Positions 1-8,509 of a stretch of DNA of 31,891 nt are shown here, piece by piece. The DNA lies in assembly GCA_946482045.1 (NCBI GenBank), contig CAMLPZ010000014.1, positions 1 through 31,891 on the forward strand. Direction: 5' to 3'. Both the position numbers and the translations under genes were made by a program. The notes under the pieces are model-generated. The model did no database searches. It saw only the letters and a list, made by a program, of their open reading frames with translations, and had not been told where the DNA came from. Numbering within the stretch: the stretch's first letter is position 1; each line of letters begins with the position of its first letter. This stretch comes from an uncultured Asticcacaulis sp. (GTDB lineage: Bacteria; Pseudomonadota; Alphaproteobacteria; Caulobacterales; Caulobacteraceae).

Positions 1-926
1 GCCACGGCATAGACATAGGCACGGCAGGCGGCCCAGGTCGAATACATGTCGGCGATCTTGCCCTGCATCAGCTGGAAGTTGCCGATCGGCGACCCGAACT
101 GCTCGCGGGTATGGACATAGGGGATGACCACATCCAGACAGGCGCGCATGATGCCGAGCGGCCCGCCCGACAGTACGACGCGCTCATAGTCGAGGCCTGA
201 CATCAAGACACCCGCACCGCGACCTTCGGCGCCCAGCACATTTTCCTCCGGCACTTCGCAGTCGGCAAAGACCAGCTCACCCGTGTGCGAACCGCGCATG
301 CCCAGCTTGTCGAGCTTCTGCGCGACCGAAAAGCCCCTGAAGCCTTTTTCGACCAGAAAGGCGGTGATGCCCTTCGATCCGGCGGAAGGATCGGTCTTGG
401 CGTAGACGACCAGCACATCGGCGTCGGGGCCGTTGGTGATCCACATCTTGGAACCGTTCAGCACATAGCGATCGCCGCGTTTGTCGGCGCGCAGCTTCAT
501 CGACACGACGTCCGATCCGGCGCCGGTCTCCGACATGGCAAGCGCCCCGACATGGTCACCGGAAATCAGTTTTGGTAGATATTTCGCGCGCTGTTCGGCC
601 GTGCCGTTGCGGGTGATCTGGTTGACGCAGAGATTGGAATGCGCGCCGTAGCTAAGGCCAATCGACGCGGAAGCCCGGGAGATTTCCTCCATGGCGATGG
701 TGTGGGCCAGATAGCCCATGGCAGCCCCGCCATATTCCTCAGGCGCGGTCAGGCCCAGCACACCTAAGTCGCCCAGGCCCTTCCACAAATGCATGGGGAA
801 CTGGTCGCTGCGGTCGGTTTCCTCGGCCAAAGGCGCGATTTCACCGGCGGCGTATTGGGCAACAGCTTCGCGCAAGGCATCGATATCTTCGCCGTGACCG
901 AAGGAGAGGTGAGGGAAGTCGATCAT
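1..926 (-). CDS. liuA: isovaleryl-CoA dehydrogenase, 3' end beyond window
   Basis: FAD-dependent acyl-CoA dehydrogenase that oxidises isovaleryl-CoA to 3-methylcrotonyl-CoA in leucine breakdown (family knowledge). My own translation from the minus strand gives 308 residues starting [16 protein letters not shown] and running off the left edge; the family is about 390 residues, so roughly the last fifth is missing. Visible family features are the substrate/FAD segment [15 protein letters not shown] followed by [17 protein letters not shown], and the segment [16 protein letters not shown], whose glutamate matches the unusual position of the catalytic base in isovaleryl-CoA dehydrogenases rather than in other acyl-CoA dehydrogenases. 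The start has an AAGGA Shine-Dalgarno about 8 bases upstream. It follows mccA on the same strand, separated by a palindromic repeat. The context with MCC genes supports isovaleryl-CoA as substrate. Confidence 0.92.
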   Translation of the reverse strand, partial: MIDFPHLSFGHGEDIDALREAVAQYAAGEIAPLAEETDRSDQFPMHLWKGLGDLGVLGLTAPEEYGGAAMGYLAHTIAMEEISRASASIGLSYGAHSNLCVNQITRNGTAEQRAKYLPKLISGDHVGALAMSETGAGSDVVSMKLRADKRGDRYVLNGSKMWITNGPDADVLVVYAKTDPSAGSKGITAFLVEKGFRGFSVAQKLDKLGMRGSHTGELVFADCEVPEENVLGAEGRGAGVLMSGLDYERVVLSGGPLGIMRACLDVVIPYVHTREQFGSPIGNFQLMQGKIADMYSTWAACRAYVYAV

Positions 927-951
927 GGCAGAGTTCCTTGGCTGCGAAGAT

Positions 952-1095
952 GCCCCTCACCCGGCTCTTCGAGCCACCCAACGCTGGCGAAAGCTATACT
1001 TTCGCTGGCGCTATACCCCGCAAGCAGGGAGAGGGAAAGGAGGCGCAATCTTACCCCCTCTCCCCGCTTGCGGGGAGAGGGTTGGGGTGAGGGGC
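952..1095. repeat. compound palindromic intergenic element
   Basis: An element of 144 bases fills most of the gap between mccA and liuA. Its ends are perfect 11-base inverted repeats (GCCCCTCACCC at 952-962, GGGTGAGGGGC at 1085-1095). Inside are further hairpins: GGCTC/GAGCC at 963-975, GCGAAAG/CTTTCGC at 987-1005, and a 12-base stem with a 2-base loop at 1056-1081. A near copy of half of that last stem lies inverted at about 1016-1034. No coding role is seen. It resembles the dispersed palindromic repeats common in alphaproteobacterial intergenic DNA; that family assignment is inference. Transcribed, it would form a large structure between two genes of one operon. Confidence 0.8.
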
Positions 1096-1119
1096 GAACC
1101 GCAGGTTGGTTCGAGTCCA

Positions 1120-2850
1120 TCATGTGTCACTAATCTCGACCAGCAAGGCCTTATCCGCGACCTGCGCATCGACTTCGCCATAGACCGCTGCGATGGTGCC
1201 GGCGCGGGGCGCCTTGATGGTGTGTTCGATCTTCATGGCGCTGAGGATTAGCAGCTTCTGGCCCTTTTCGACCGTATCGCCGGGGGCGACGAACAGCTCG
1301 ATGACCTTGCCTGGCATGGGCGAGACGATATAGCCGGAAGCCGCAACCGCTTCGTGTCCGTCGCCGGCTTCGAGATGCAGATGGCTGCGCGGTGGCAGGT
1401 TCAACCAGAAGCCCGACAGGTCATTCCACGGTGAAGTCGGATCGGCAACCAATGCGTTGCCATTTGCTTCGACGTCAGGCCATGGCAGGGTTAGCCGCTC
1501 GGCATGCCGGCCGATAAAGCCTGTATCGATCCGGGCGGCGGCAAAGTCCGGGTCGGACACGACGCGGCGCAGGAAGCCGAGATTCGTCGCCAGACCGCTC
1601 AGGCGCGTATGGATCAGCGCCTCGCGCATTTTTTTAAGCGCCTCAACCCTGTCACGGCCATGGACGACGATCTTGGCGATCATCGGATCGTAGAAGACGC
1701 TGACCTCGTCGCCCTGTTCGACCGCCGATTCGATCCGCGCAGACGCCGGAAACTCCAGCTTTTCCAGCCACCCGGTCGCCGGCAGGAAGTCGTTCTGCGG
1801 GTCCTCGGCATAGAGCCGCGCCTCGATGGCATGACCAGTGATCGCCAGTTGATTCTGCGTCAGCGGCATGGGCTCACCTGCGGCAATGCGCAACTGCCAC
1901 TCGACCAGATCGATGCCCGTGATTTCCTCGGTCACCGGATGCTCGACCTGAAGCCGGGTATTCATCTCCATAAAATAAAAGGGCGCATTTTGAATGCCGT
2001 TCGAGACATCGACGATGAACTCAACCGTGCCGGCGCCGCGATAGCCAATAGCCTCCGCCGCGCGCACCGCCGCTTGTCCCATGGCAGCGCGCAAACCCTC
2101 AGGCAAGTCAGGCGCGGGGGCTTCTTCGATCACCTTCTGATGACGGCGTTGCAAAGAGCAGTCGCGTTCAAACAGATGTACGACCTGCTGGTGCGAATCG
2201 GCAAAAAGCTGGATTTCGATATGCCTTGGCACCTCGATATACTTTTCGATCAGCACCTTGGGATCGCCGAAGGCGCTCAAGCCTTCACGCTGGGCGGAGA
2301 CGAGCGCATCGGCAAAATCGGATGGCTGATCGACGCGGCGCATGCCCTTGCCGCCACCGCCAGCCACGGCCTTGATCAGGACCGGATAGCCGATGTCGTC
2401 GGCCTGGGCTCGCAAAGTCTTAACAGTTTGATCGTCGCCATGATAGCCAGGTGTTACCGGCACACCGGCCTGTGTCATCAAAGCCTTGGCGGCGCCCTTC
2501 AAGGCCATGGCGCGGATGGCGTCGGGCGTCGGGCCGATAAAGACGATGCCGGCGGCCTCACAGGCTTCAGCGAACTCTGCATTTTCCGACAGGAAGCCAT
2601 AGCCGGGATGAATGGCCTGGACGTTGCGGTTCAAAGCGGCTGCGATAATCAGATCACCGCGCAAGTATGATTCAGACGCGGCCGCCGGTCCGATTAGCAC
2701 CGCTTCATCGGCCTCACGCACGAATGGCGCGTGGCGATCGGCCTCGCTGTAGACGGCAACAGTCCGCACCCCCAATTTCCGGCAGGTGCGGATGATGCGT
2801 CGGGCGATTTCGCCGCGATTGGCGATCAGGATCTTATGGAATAGGCTCAT
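1120..2850 (-). CDS. mccA: methylcrotonyl-CoA carboxylase biotin-containing alpha subunit
   Basis: Biotin carboxylase plus biotin carrier subunit; it carboxylates its own biotin with ATP and bicarbonate and hands CO2 to MccB to form 3-methylglutaconyl-CoA. The biotin carboxylase domain fills about residues 1-446, with the ATP-grasp glycine loop AVAGGGGKGMR and the catalytic segment EMNTRLQVEHPVTEEI. The carrier domain follows from about residue 507 to the end, with the biotinylation motif SAMKIEH (Lys540). At 576 residues it is shorter than the roughly 650-residue MccA proteins I know: only about 60 residues lie between the two domains, so the BC-CT mediating (BT) domain seems much reduced. 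It begins inside the stop of the hydratase gene (ATGA overlap at 2847-2850), showing translational coupling. The MCC assignment over propionyl- or geranyl-CoA carboxylase rests on the neighbours. Confidence 0.92.
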   Translation of the reverse strand: MSLFHKILIANRGEIARRIIRTCRKLGVRTVAVYSEADRHAPFVREADEAVLIGPAAASESYLRGDLIIAAALNRNVQAIHPGYGFLSENAEFAEACEAAGIVFIGPTPDAIRAMALKGAAKALMTQAGVPVTPGYHGDDQTVKTLRAQADDIGYPVLIKAVAGGGGKGMRRVDQPSDFADALVSAQREGLSAFGDPKVLIEKYIEVPRHIEIQLFADSHQQVVHLFERDCSLQRRHQKVIEEAPAPDLPEGLRAAMGQAAVRAAEAIGYRGAGTVEFIVDVSNGIQNAPFYFMEMNTRLQVEHPVTEEITGIDLVEWQLRIAAGEPMPLTQNQLAITGHAIEARLYAEDPQNDFLPATGWLEKLEFPASARIESAVEQGDEVSVFYDPMIAKIVVHGRDRVEALKKMREALIHTRLSGLATNLGFLRRVVSDPDFAAARIDTGFIGRHAERLTLPWPDVEANGNALVADPTSPWNDLSGFWLNLPPRSHLHLEAGDGHEAVAASGYIVSPMPGKVIELFVAPGDTVEKGQKLLILSAMKIEHTIKAPRAGTIAAVYGEVDAQVADKALLVEISDT

Positions 2851-3623
2851 TCGATCCAGCCCGGCTTGCGCTTGTCCAGAAAGGCCGACATGCCTTCGCG
2901 CGCTTCGCTTGATGCCCGGCGCGCGGCGATGCGGTCGGCCGTCATGGCCGTCAATTCTGGGGTCACCGGCTGACCCGCGACATCGGCGATCAGGCGTTTG
3001 GTATCGGCGATCGCCTCAGGTCCGCCCAGACATATGGCGTCGACGACGGTTTTCGCTGTCGCTTCGATATCCTCGCTGACTTCGTGGACGAGGCCGATGC
3101 GCCGGGCTTCATCCGCTCCGAAGCGTTCGCCCGTCAGCATATAACGCCGTGCCTGGGCCTGGCCGATCTTGGCCACGACATAGGGCGAAATCGTCGCCGC
3201 AATGATGCCAAGACGCACCTCAGTCAGGCCGAACACGGCTTTCGGATGCGCGATGGCGATGTCGCAGCAGGCAACAAGGCCGGTCCCGCCGCCCAGCGCC
3301 GCGCCATTGATCAATCCGACGATAGGTTTCGGACAAGTGCTCAGCTCGTTGAACAGTCGGGCGATATTCATCGCATCTGCACGGTTCTCGACCTCGTCCT
3401 GGTCGGCGGCGCGCTGCATGTAGGCGAGGTCGGCGCCGGCGCTGAACGACTTGCCAGCGCCGGTCAGCAGGATGGCGCGGACATTGGCGTGACGGCCCAG
3501 CATATGGATACAGTCGGTCAGCTCGCGGATCAGGACGTCGTTGATCGCGTTGTGCACGTCCGGCCGGTTGAGCGTGGCACGGGCGACGCCGTGCTTGTTC
3601 ATTTCGATGGAGACCAGAGCCAT
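2847..3623 (-). CDS. liuC: methylglutaconyl-CoA hydratase (enoyl-CoA hydratase family)
   Basis: Crotonase-fold enzyme of 258 residues, the usual family length. It should hydrate 3-methylglutaconyl-CoA to HMG-CoA, the step after MCC. Visible family features are the CoA-binding/oxyanion segment SFSAGADLAYM, the second oxyanion segment NGAALGGGTGLVACCD and the segment FGLTEVRLGI carrying a conserved glutamate. The gene sits 3 bases after the mccB stop and overlaps mccA by 4 bases, so all three are clearly one transcript. The specific substrate is inferred from this position; on sequence alone it is only an enoyl-CoA hydratase/isomerase. Confidence 0.88.
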   Translation of the reverse strand: MALVSIEMNKHGVARATLNRPDVHNAINDVLIRELTDCIHMLGRHANVRAILLTGAGKSFSAGADLAYMQRAADQDEVENRADAMNIARLFNELSTCPKPIVGLINGAALGGGTGLVACCDIAIAHPKAVFGLTEVRLGIIAATISPYVVAKIGQAQARRYMLTGERFGADEARRIGLVHEVSEDIEATAKTVVDAICLGGPEAIADTKRLIADVAGQPVTPELTAMTADRIAARRASSEAREGMSAFLDKRKPGWIE

Positions 3624-3626
3624 GGG

Positions 3627-5234
3627 TTACATCCTGAACACGCCGAACTTGGTCGGCTCTATGGGGGCATTGAGCGCAGCAGACAGTCCCAAACCCAGCA
3701 CCCGGCGTGTATCAGCGGGATCGATCACGCCGTCGTCCCACAGGCGCGCTGAGGCATAATAAGGATGACCCTGCGCTTCATAGGTGTCGCGGATCGGCGC
3801 TTTGAACGCCTCTTCCTCGTCAGATGACCATGCACCGCCCTTGGCCTCGATGCCGTCACGCTTGACGGTCGCCAGCACATTGGCGGCTTGTTCACCGCCC
3901 ATGACCGAAATGCGCGCATTGGGCCACATCCACAAAAAGCGCGGATCGTAGGCGCGGCCGCACATGCCGTAATTGCCGGCGCCGTAGGACCCGCCGATGA
4001 TGACGGTGAACTTGGGCACATTTGCGCAGGCGACCGCCGTGACCATCTTGGCGCCGTGGCGGGCAATGCCTTCGTTTTCATAGGCGCGGCCGACCATGAA
4101 GCCGGTGATGTTCTGCAGGAAGATCAGTGGAATGCCGCGCTGGCTGCACAGCTCGATGAAGTGCGCGGCTTTCAGCGCGCTTTCGGAGAACAGCACGCCA
4201 TTGTTGGCGACAATGCCCACCGGATAACCATAGAGATGCGCGAATCCGCAGACGATGGTGTCGCCATAGAGCGCCTTGAACTCGTCGAACTCCGAACCGT
4301 CGACCAGCCGGGCGATGACTTCTCGGACATCATAGGGCTTGCGTGTATCGGCCGGAATGACGCCATAGAGCTCTAAGGCGTCATAAAGCGGCTCAACGAC
4401 TTCGCGCGTCGCTAAAGGAATCCTCTTTTTTCGGTTGAGGTTTGCGACGATGCGGCGGGCGATCCCCAGTGCGTCGGCGTCGTTGGCGGCCAGGTGATCG
4501 ACGACGCCGGAAACACGGGCATGGACGTCGCCGCCGCCCAGGTCTTCGGCCGAGACGACTTCGCCGGTCGCCGCTTTCACCAAAGGCGGGCCGCCCAGGA
4601 AGATGGTGCCCTGATTGCGGACGATGATGCTCTCATCCGACATGGCCGGTACATAGGCGCCGCCGGCGGTGCAACTGCCCATGACGACGGCGATCTGGGG
4701 GATGCCGAGCGACGACATGCGCGCCTGATTGAAGAAGATGCGGCCGAAATCGTCCTTGTCCGGGAAGACCTCATCCTGGTTTGGCAGGTTGGCGCCGCCG
4801 GAATCGACCAGATAAACGCACGGCAGGTTGTTCTGCTGGGCGATCTCCTGCGCGCGCAGGTGCTTCTTGACCGTCAGCGGATAGTAGGTGCCACCCTTGA
4901 CGGTGGCGTCGTTGCAGACGACTACGCATTCGATGCCGGAGATGCGGCCGATGCCTGTGATGATACCGGCGGCCGGCACCTCGTCGTCATAGACCATGTG
5001 CGCGGCCAGGGCCGAGAGCTCAAGAAACGGCGAGCCGGGATCGATCAAGCCGGCGACGCGGTCGCGTGGCAAAAGCTTGCCACGTGCAGTATGCTTTTCG
5101 CGGGCGGCAGGGGAGCCACCCAGGGCGATCTGTCCGGAAAGTGTTCGCAGGTCGTCGACCAGCCCCTGCATCCGGGCGGCATTGGCCCGGTAGTCGCTGT
5201 CGGCGACGTCGATTTCGCTGCGGAGCGCAGGCAT
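3627..5234 (-). CDS. mccB: methylcrotonyl-CoA carboxylase carboxyltransferase beta subunit
   Basis: Carboxyltransferase subunit that moves CO2 from carboxybiotin to 3-methylcrotonyl-CoA. The open frame begins at 5288, but I choose the internal ATG at 5234 (535 residues, [18 protein letters not shown]), because it has an AGGG Shine-Dalgarno about 7 bases upstream and gives the usual MccB length. Family hallmarks are [63 protein letters not shown] and [19 protein letters not shown], which together span both crotonase-like halves. It is the first gene of the mccB-liuC-mccA run and lies 78 bases downstream of an acyltransferase gene on the same strand. Confidence 0.95.
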   Translation of the reverse strand: MPALRSEIDVADSDYRANAARMQGLVDDLRTLSGQIALGGSPAAREKHTARGKLLPRDRVAGLIDPGSPFLELSALAAHMVYDDEVPAAGIITGIGRISGIECVVVCNDATVKGGTYYPLTVKKHLRAQEIAQQNNLPCVYLVDSGGANLPNQDEVFPDKDDFGRIFFNQARMSSLGIPQIAVVMGSCTAGGAYVPAMSDESIIVRNQGTIFLGGPPLVKAATGEVVSAEDLGGGDVHARVSGVVDHLAANDADALGIARRIVANLNRKKRIPLATREVVEPLYDALELYGVIPADTRKPYDVREVIARLVDGSEFDEFKALYGDTIVCGFAHLYGYPVGIVANNGVLFSESALKAAHFIELCSQRGIPLIFLQNITGFMVGRAYENEGIARHGAKMVTAVACANVPKFTVIIGGSYGAGNYGMCGRAYDPRFLWMWPNARISVMGGEQAANVLATVKRDGIEAKGGAWSSDEEEAFKAPIRDTYEAQGHPYYASARLWDDGVIDPADTRRVLGLGLSAALNAPIEPTKFGVFRM

Positions 5235-5312
5235 ATTCGTCCCTGTGTCGTTTTTTGTTATGTTAGCCGAATATATCGTCCGGTCCATGAAAGTTTCAAT
5301 TGAAATCTTTTC

Positions 5313-6332
5313 TTAGGAAGCGCTTTGTGGTCGCTTTTTAGGTGCGGCCAGGCCTACCCAAGGCAGAAGTGAAAAGCGTTTCAGCACCAGATGCGCGATA
5401 ATTGGCGCGCCAATGCCAACACCTAACCCCACGAGGATGTGAACCGCCGGGTCGGCAATGTGCAGGATTTTCGACAGGATCACGCGCGCACCGACCGCAC
5501 AGATGATGTGCATGACGTAGATGCTCAGTGAATATTCGCCCAGGCGTGTAAACACGTCGAGCGCGCGACCCTTCAGGCGCGTCGCTATCAGGATCAGCAG
5601 GGTCAGGCCCAGGACGCCCGCCGGCATGGCCCAGATCGATTCGATGCGCCGTTCAGCCAGGTAAAAGGCTGCTGCGACCGCGCCCACGAAGGCGATAGCG
5701 ACCAGCGCGATCACCGACCAGTTCGCCGACGGCGTAGGTATGCGCCGCGAAATTTCCACGCCCAGCAGATAGAAGATGATGACCCGGATCATCAGGGTCG
5801 GCCAGAGGGTGATTTCAACGGGCCGCACCACCTCTAGGACCACCATGACCAGCAGGCCGGCGGCGATCAGGATCCATAGGCTGAACTTAAGCAATTGGCC
5901 CCATACCGCCAGGATGATGTGGCAGGCCATCAGCGTGTACAGGAACCAGAACTGGCCGATGGGCACCAGCAACATCCCTGTCAGGTTCTCGATCGTAAAC
6001 GCGTTATTGCCGGCGCCGGGCAGGGCCAGTTGAATGCCGCCCTGGATCAGGGACCACAGGAAATAGGGGTAGATTATCGTCGGGATCTTACCGCGCAGGA
6101 AGTTCGCTGGCCCCTTGCACAGGCTGTATTGCACGGTCCATCCCGCCAGGACGAAAAAAAGCGGCATATGGAAGGTGTAGACGCCAAAATCGCTCCACTG
6201 GAATGCCGGCGAGGTGAGAGGGACGATGCCTGCACTGGCTGTACCGCGCAGGACGTGACCGTAGACAACCAGCACGATCCCCAGGCCTTTGGCCGCATCC
6301 AGCCAGGCAACACGTTCTCCCGCACGATTCAT
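5313..6332 (-). CDS. membrane acyltransferase (acyltransferase family 3)
   Basis: Multi-pass inner-membrane protein of the acyltransferase-3 group, which transfers acyl groups to sugars or other acceptors. The frame is open to 6710, but the first 126 residues look like non-coding translation (low hydrophobicity, odd composition). I start at the ATG at 6332, which has AGGGAG 7 bases upstream and gives 339 residues. The product opens MNRAGERVAWLDAAKG and shows the conserved His in VLVVYGHVLRG, then FHMPLFFVLAGWTVQYS, followed by about eight more hydrophobic segments. It stands between the leucine-degradation genes and a divergent gene; no link to leucine metabolism is apparent. A second family member lies in the polysaccharide region at 28786-29976, so a role in polysaccharide decoration is possible. 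The acceptor is unknown. Confidence 0.85.
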   Translation of the reverse strand: MNRAGERVAWLDAAKGLGIVLVVYGHVLRGTASAGIVPLTSPAFQWSDFGVYTFHMPLFFVLAGWTVQYSLCKGPANFLRGKIPTIIYPYFLWSLIQGGIQLALPGAGNNAFTIENLTGMLLVPIGQFWFLYTLMACHIILAVWGQLLKFSLWILIAAGLLVMVVLEVVRPVEITLWPTLMIRVIIFYLLGVEISRRIPTPSANWSVIALVAIAFVGAVAAAFYLAERRIESIWAMPAGVLGLTLLILIATRLKGRALDVFTRLGEYSLSIYVMHIICAVGARVILSKILHIADPAVHILVGLGVGIGAPIIAHLVLKRFSLLPWVGLAAPKKRPQSAS

Positions 6333-6496
6333 CAAGCACTCCCTTTGTGCAGTGCGAAATCGGTAACATGCTTTCTCATAGTGGTAAAATGTTCGTTTGG
6401 AACCTGAAACTGATACGGTGTGAGGTATATATCTTGCAGGGTTGCCCGCCAGAGGACCGCAAGAGTCCCGGATGGAAACGATCGCAGGAATGCCCA

Positions 6497-6961
6497 ATGT
6501 ATCATTTTCCCGATAGGGGCCGAAATGTCCCGGTTCAGGACTGGATGTCGTTCTGGAACCCCTTACGGCTGATGGACTTAACCCGGCCGTTTTACAAGAA
6601 CGTAAGTGCCTGTGATCGCGTCCTGCGGCCGGGTAGGGCGGATGAAGCGCCAAGTTTTCAGCCCGGTGAAAAGGTACGGGTTCGCTCGGCCACGGAAATT
6701 CTTTCGACATTGGATATGAGCGGCCGTCTCAATGGTTCGCCCTTCCTGGATGTCATGGTGCCGTTGATCGGCGCGGTTGGCACCGTCCAGACGGTAATGC
6801 CCTGTGCAACAGTGGTGCTGGAGTTCGGAACCGGCGGCCATTGGGTCTGGAAGACGGAGTGGCTGGCATCGGCCGGGCCGGCGCCGCATTTGGCCCCACG
6901 CGCAGAGGAGGCCGCACGCCGACGGCTTGCGGCGCTTGCGGCGGACTATCCCGAGGCCTGA
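6497..6961 (+). CDS. hypothetical protein with SH3-like C-terminal domain
   Basis: I do not recognise a named family. The open frame runs from 6347; likely starts are ATG 6497 (AGGA 7 bases upstream, 154 residues) or ATG 6545 (AGGA 5 bases upstream, 138 residues). The second half contains FQPGEKVRVRSATEILSTLD and SGRLNGSPFLDVM, a pattern I know from small bacterial proteins of unknown function. It is followed by GAVGTVQTVM and GGHWVWKTEWL, whose Gly/Trp spacing looks like an SH3-type beta barrel. The end is alanine/arginine-rich. It reads toward dinB and stops 18 bases before the LexA box. It is divergent from the acyltransferase, with about 164 bases between starts. Function unknown; start uncertain. 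Confidence 0.55.
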   Translation: MYHFPDRGRNVPVQDWMSFWNPLRLMDLTRPFYKNVSACDRVLRPGRADEAPSFQPGEKVRVRSATEILSTLDMSGRLNGSPFLDVMVPLIGAVGTVQTVMPCATVVLEFGTGGHWVWKTEWLASAGPAPHLAPRAEEAARRRLAALAADYPEA

Positions 6962-6978
6962 CGGGGCGGCGTAATCTT

Positions 6979-6993
6979 GTTTACTTTTTGTTC
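6979..6993 (+). promoter_or_regulatory. probable LexA (SOS) box upstream of dinB
   Basis: The sequence GTTT-N7-GTTC matches the alphaproteobacterial LexA consensus GTTC-N7-GTTC with one mismatch and exact spacing. It lies 20 bases before the first possible dinB start, where LexA would block transcription. DinB is a usual SOS gene, which supports the call. Confidence 0.7.
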
Positions 6994-7013
6994 TTCGTCT
7001 AAACTGGCGGCGA

Positions 7014-8120
7014 ATGACTGGATTCGCCATGACAGAGGACGTTCTCGACGATAGCGGCACCCCGCGCAAGATCGTCCATATCGACATGGATGCTTTCTAC
7101 GCGTCGGTCGAACAGCGCGACAATCCGGACCTGCGTGGCAAGCCTGTGGCCGTCGGGGGTGCACGCGAACGCGGTGTTGTTGCTGCGGCATCCTATGAGG
7201 CGCGGAAATTTGGCGTCAGGTCGGCCATGGCCTCGGTGACGGCGCGGCGCAAGTGCCCTGAGCTGGTCTTCGTCAAGCCGCGCTTCGAAGTCTATAAGGC
7301 TGTATCTCAGCAGATTCGCGAGATCTTCGCCGAGTATACGCCGCTGATCGAACCCCTGTCGCTTGACGAAGCCTATCTCGACGTTACGGAGAACCTGGCC
7401 GGCATTGCATCTGCCACAGAGGTGGCCAGGGCCATTCGCGCACGCATCCGTGAAGTGACGGGCCTGACCGCGTCGGCCGGCGTGTCCTACAACAAGTTCC
7501 TGGCCAAGCTGGCGTCGGACTATGATAAGCCCGATGGCCTGTTCGTCATCCGTCCGGAACAGGGCGCCGACTTCGTTCGTGACCTGGCCGTCGCCCGCTT
7601 TCACGGCATAGGGCCGGCGACCAGCGAAAAGATGCGCCGTTTAGGCATCGAGACCGGGGCCGATCTCCGGAACAAGAGCCGCGCTTTCCTGCAGGAACAT
7701 TTTGGCGTGTCGGGTGACTGGTACTACTCGATTTCCCGCGGCATCGATCATCGTCGCGTGCGGCCGGATCGGGAACGTAAGTCCGTCGGCGCTGAGACGA
7801 CCTTCTTTCGCGACATCGACAGCCCCGCAGAAGCGCGCGAAGGCCTGGTGCCGCTTATAGACAAGGTCTGGCGCTACTGCGAGCGCGAAACCCTGCATGG
7901 CCGTACCGTCACGCTGAAGGTTAAGTTTAACGATTTCCGCCAGATTACCCGCAGTCGCACGGGGGCTCCGGTCGATGATTCTGAAGCCCTGCGCCGTGTC
8001 GTCTTTACCCTGCTGGACGGCGTTTTTCCGCTGGCCCGAAGCATACGTCTGTTGGGCGTTTCGATCTCCTCCTTCGACGGGGTCGGGGACGGTGAACAGC
8101 AGCTGCAACTGGCACTCTAG
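7014..8120 (+). CDS. dinB: DNA polymerase IV (Y-family translesion polymerase)
   Basis: Error-prone Y-family polymerase used in translesion synthesis. The product has 368 residues, close to the family length. The palm shows IVHIDMDAFYASVEQ with Asp24 as metal ligand and Tyr29 near the steric gate, and SLDEAYLD with the catalytic Asp118-Glu119. A finger segment follows, then helix-hairpin-helix FHGIGPATSEKMRRLG and the little-finger start KSVGAETTFFRDI. The C-terminus EQQLQLAL resembles a beta-clamp-binding motif. Starts at 7014 or 7029 (five residues later) are both possible; neither has a strong Shine-Dalgarno. A LexA box just upstream points to DNA-damage control. All catalytic residues are present. 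Confidence 0.95.
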   Translation: MTGFAMTEDVLDDSGTPRKIVHIDMDAFYASVEQRDNPDLRGKPVAVGGARERGVVAAASYEARKFGVRSAMASVTARRKCPELVFVKPRFEVYKAVSQQIREIFAEYTPLIEPLSLDEAYLDVTENLAGIASATEVARAIRARIREVTGLTASAGVSYNKFLAKLASDYDKPDGLFVIRPEQGADFVRDLAVARFHGIGPATSEKMRRLGIETGADLRNKSRAFLQEHFGVSGDWYYSISRGIDHRRVRPDRERKSVGAETTFFRDIDSPAEAREGLVPLIDKVWRYCERETLHGRTVTLKVKFNDFRQITRSRTGAPVDDSEALRRVVFTLLDGVFPLARSIRLLGVSISSFDGVGDGEQQLQLAL

Positions 8121-8509
8121 GATTGGAAGTGCAAACGATTTAGTTCGTTATGTGTGCTGATTTCCACACCCGCCCGTAGAGTAGAGTTAGCAATAACCTC
8201 TTAAAGGCATTCGGCGCGAATTTAGCTGTCATGTGTGTCATTGTGCAAGCAGGCAATCATGTAAGGTAGTGCTTTTGTATTGTTCGAAAGTAGTGCCAAA
8301 TGAACAACTAAAAAATTCGGTCATACCGGCATTATGGGTGGCAGGGGAGATGATCAATAAATGTCGAGGTGGGCGGTATTAGTCTAATCTTCGCCTCTCT
8401 ATTGCAACGTCTTGCGTTTTGGTTAATGGTGGTGTCCGATTCTGCTTCGGGCCTGTGCCCTTGAAAAATGTGATCGACCGTTTAAAGGTCACTGGTTATC
8501 GGATTAACT
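8121..8509. other. gene-free region before the exopolysaccharide export genes
   Basis: No convincing coding frame is seen in these 389 bases. The region is less GC-rich than its neighbours and should hold the promoter and leader of the outer-membrane barrel gene. GTAGTGC occurs twice within about 40 bases (around 8265-8312), separated by an AT-rich stretch, and could be an operator; this is a guess. No terminator is evident behind dinB. Confidence 0.45.

Noticed and set aside
1504..2670. 388-residue plus-strand open frame
   Set aside because: Antisense to mccA, which has full domain signatures; composition is that of a GC-rich shadow frame.
4494..5303. 269-residue plus-strand open frame
   Set aside because: Antisense to mccB with its clear carboxyltransferase motifs; no family signal.
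6333..6710. N-terminal extension of the acyltransferase frame
   Set aside because: Low-hydrophobicity, unfamily-like sequence; the ATG at 6332 has a strong Shine-Dalgarno and begins right at the conserved domain.
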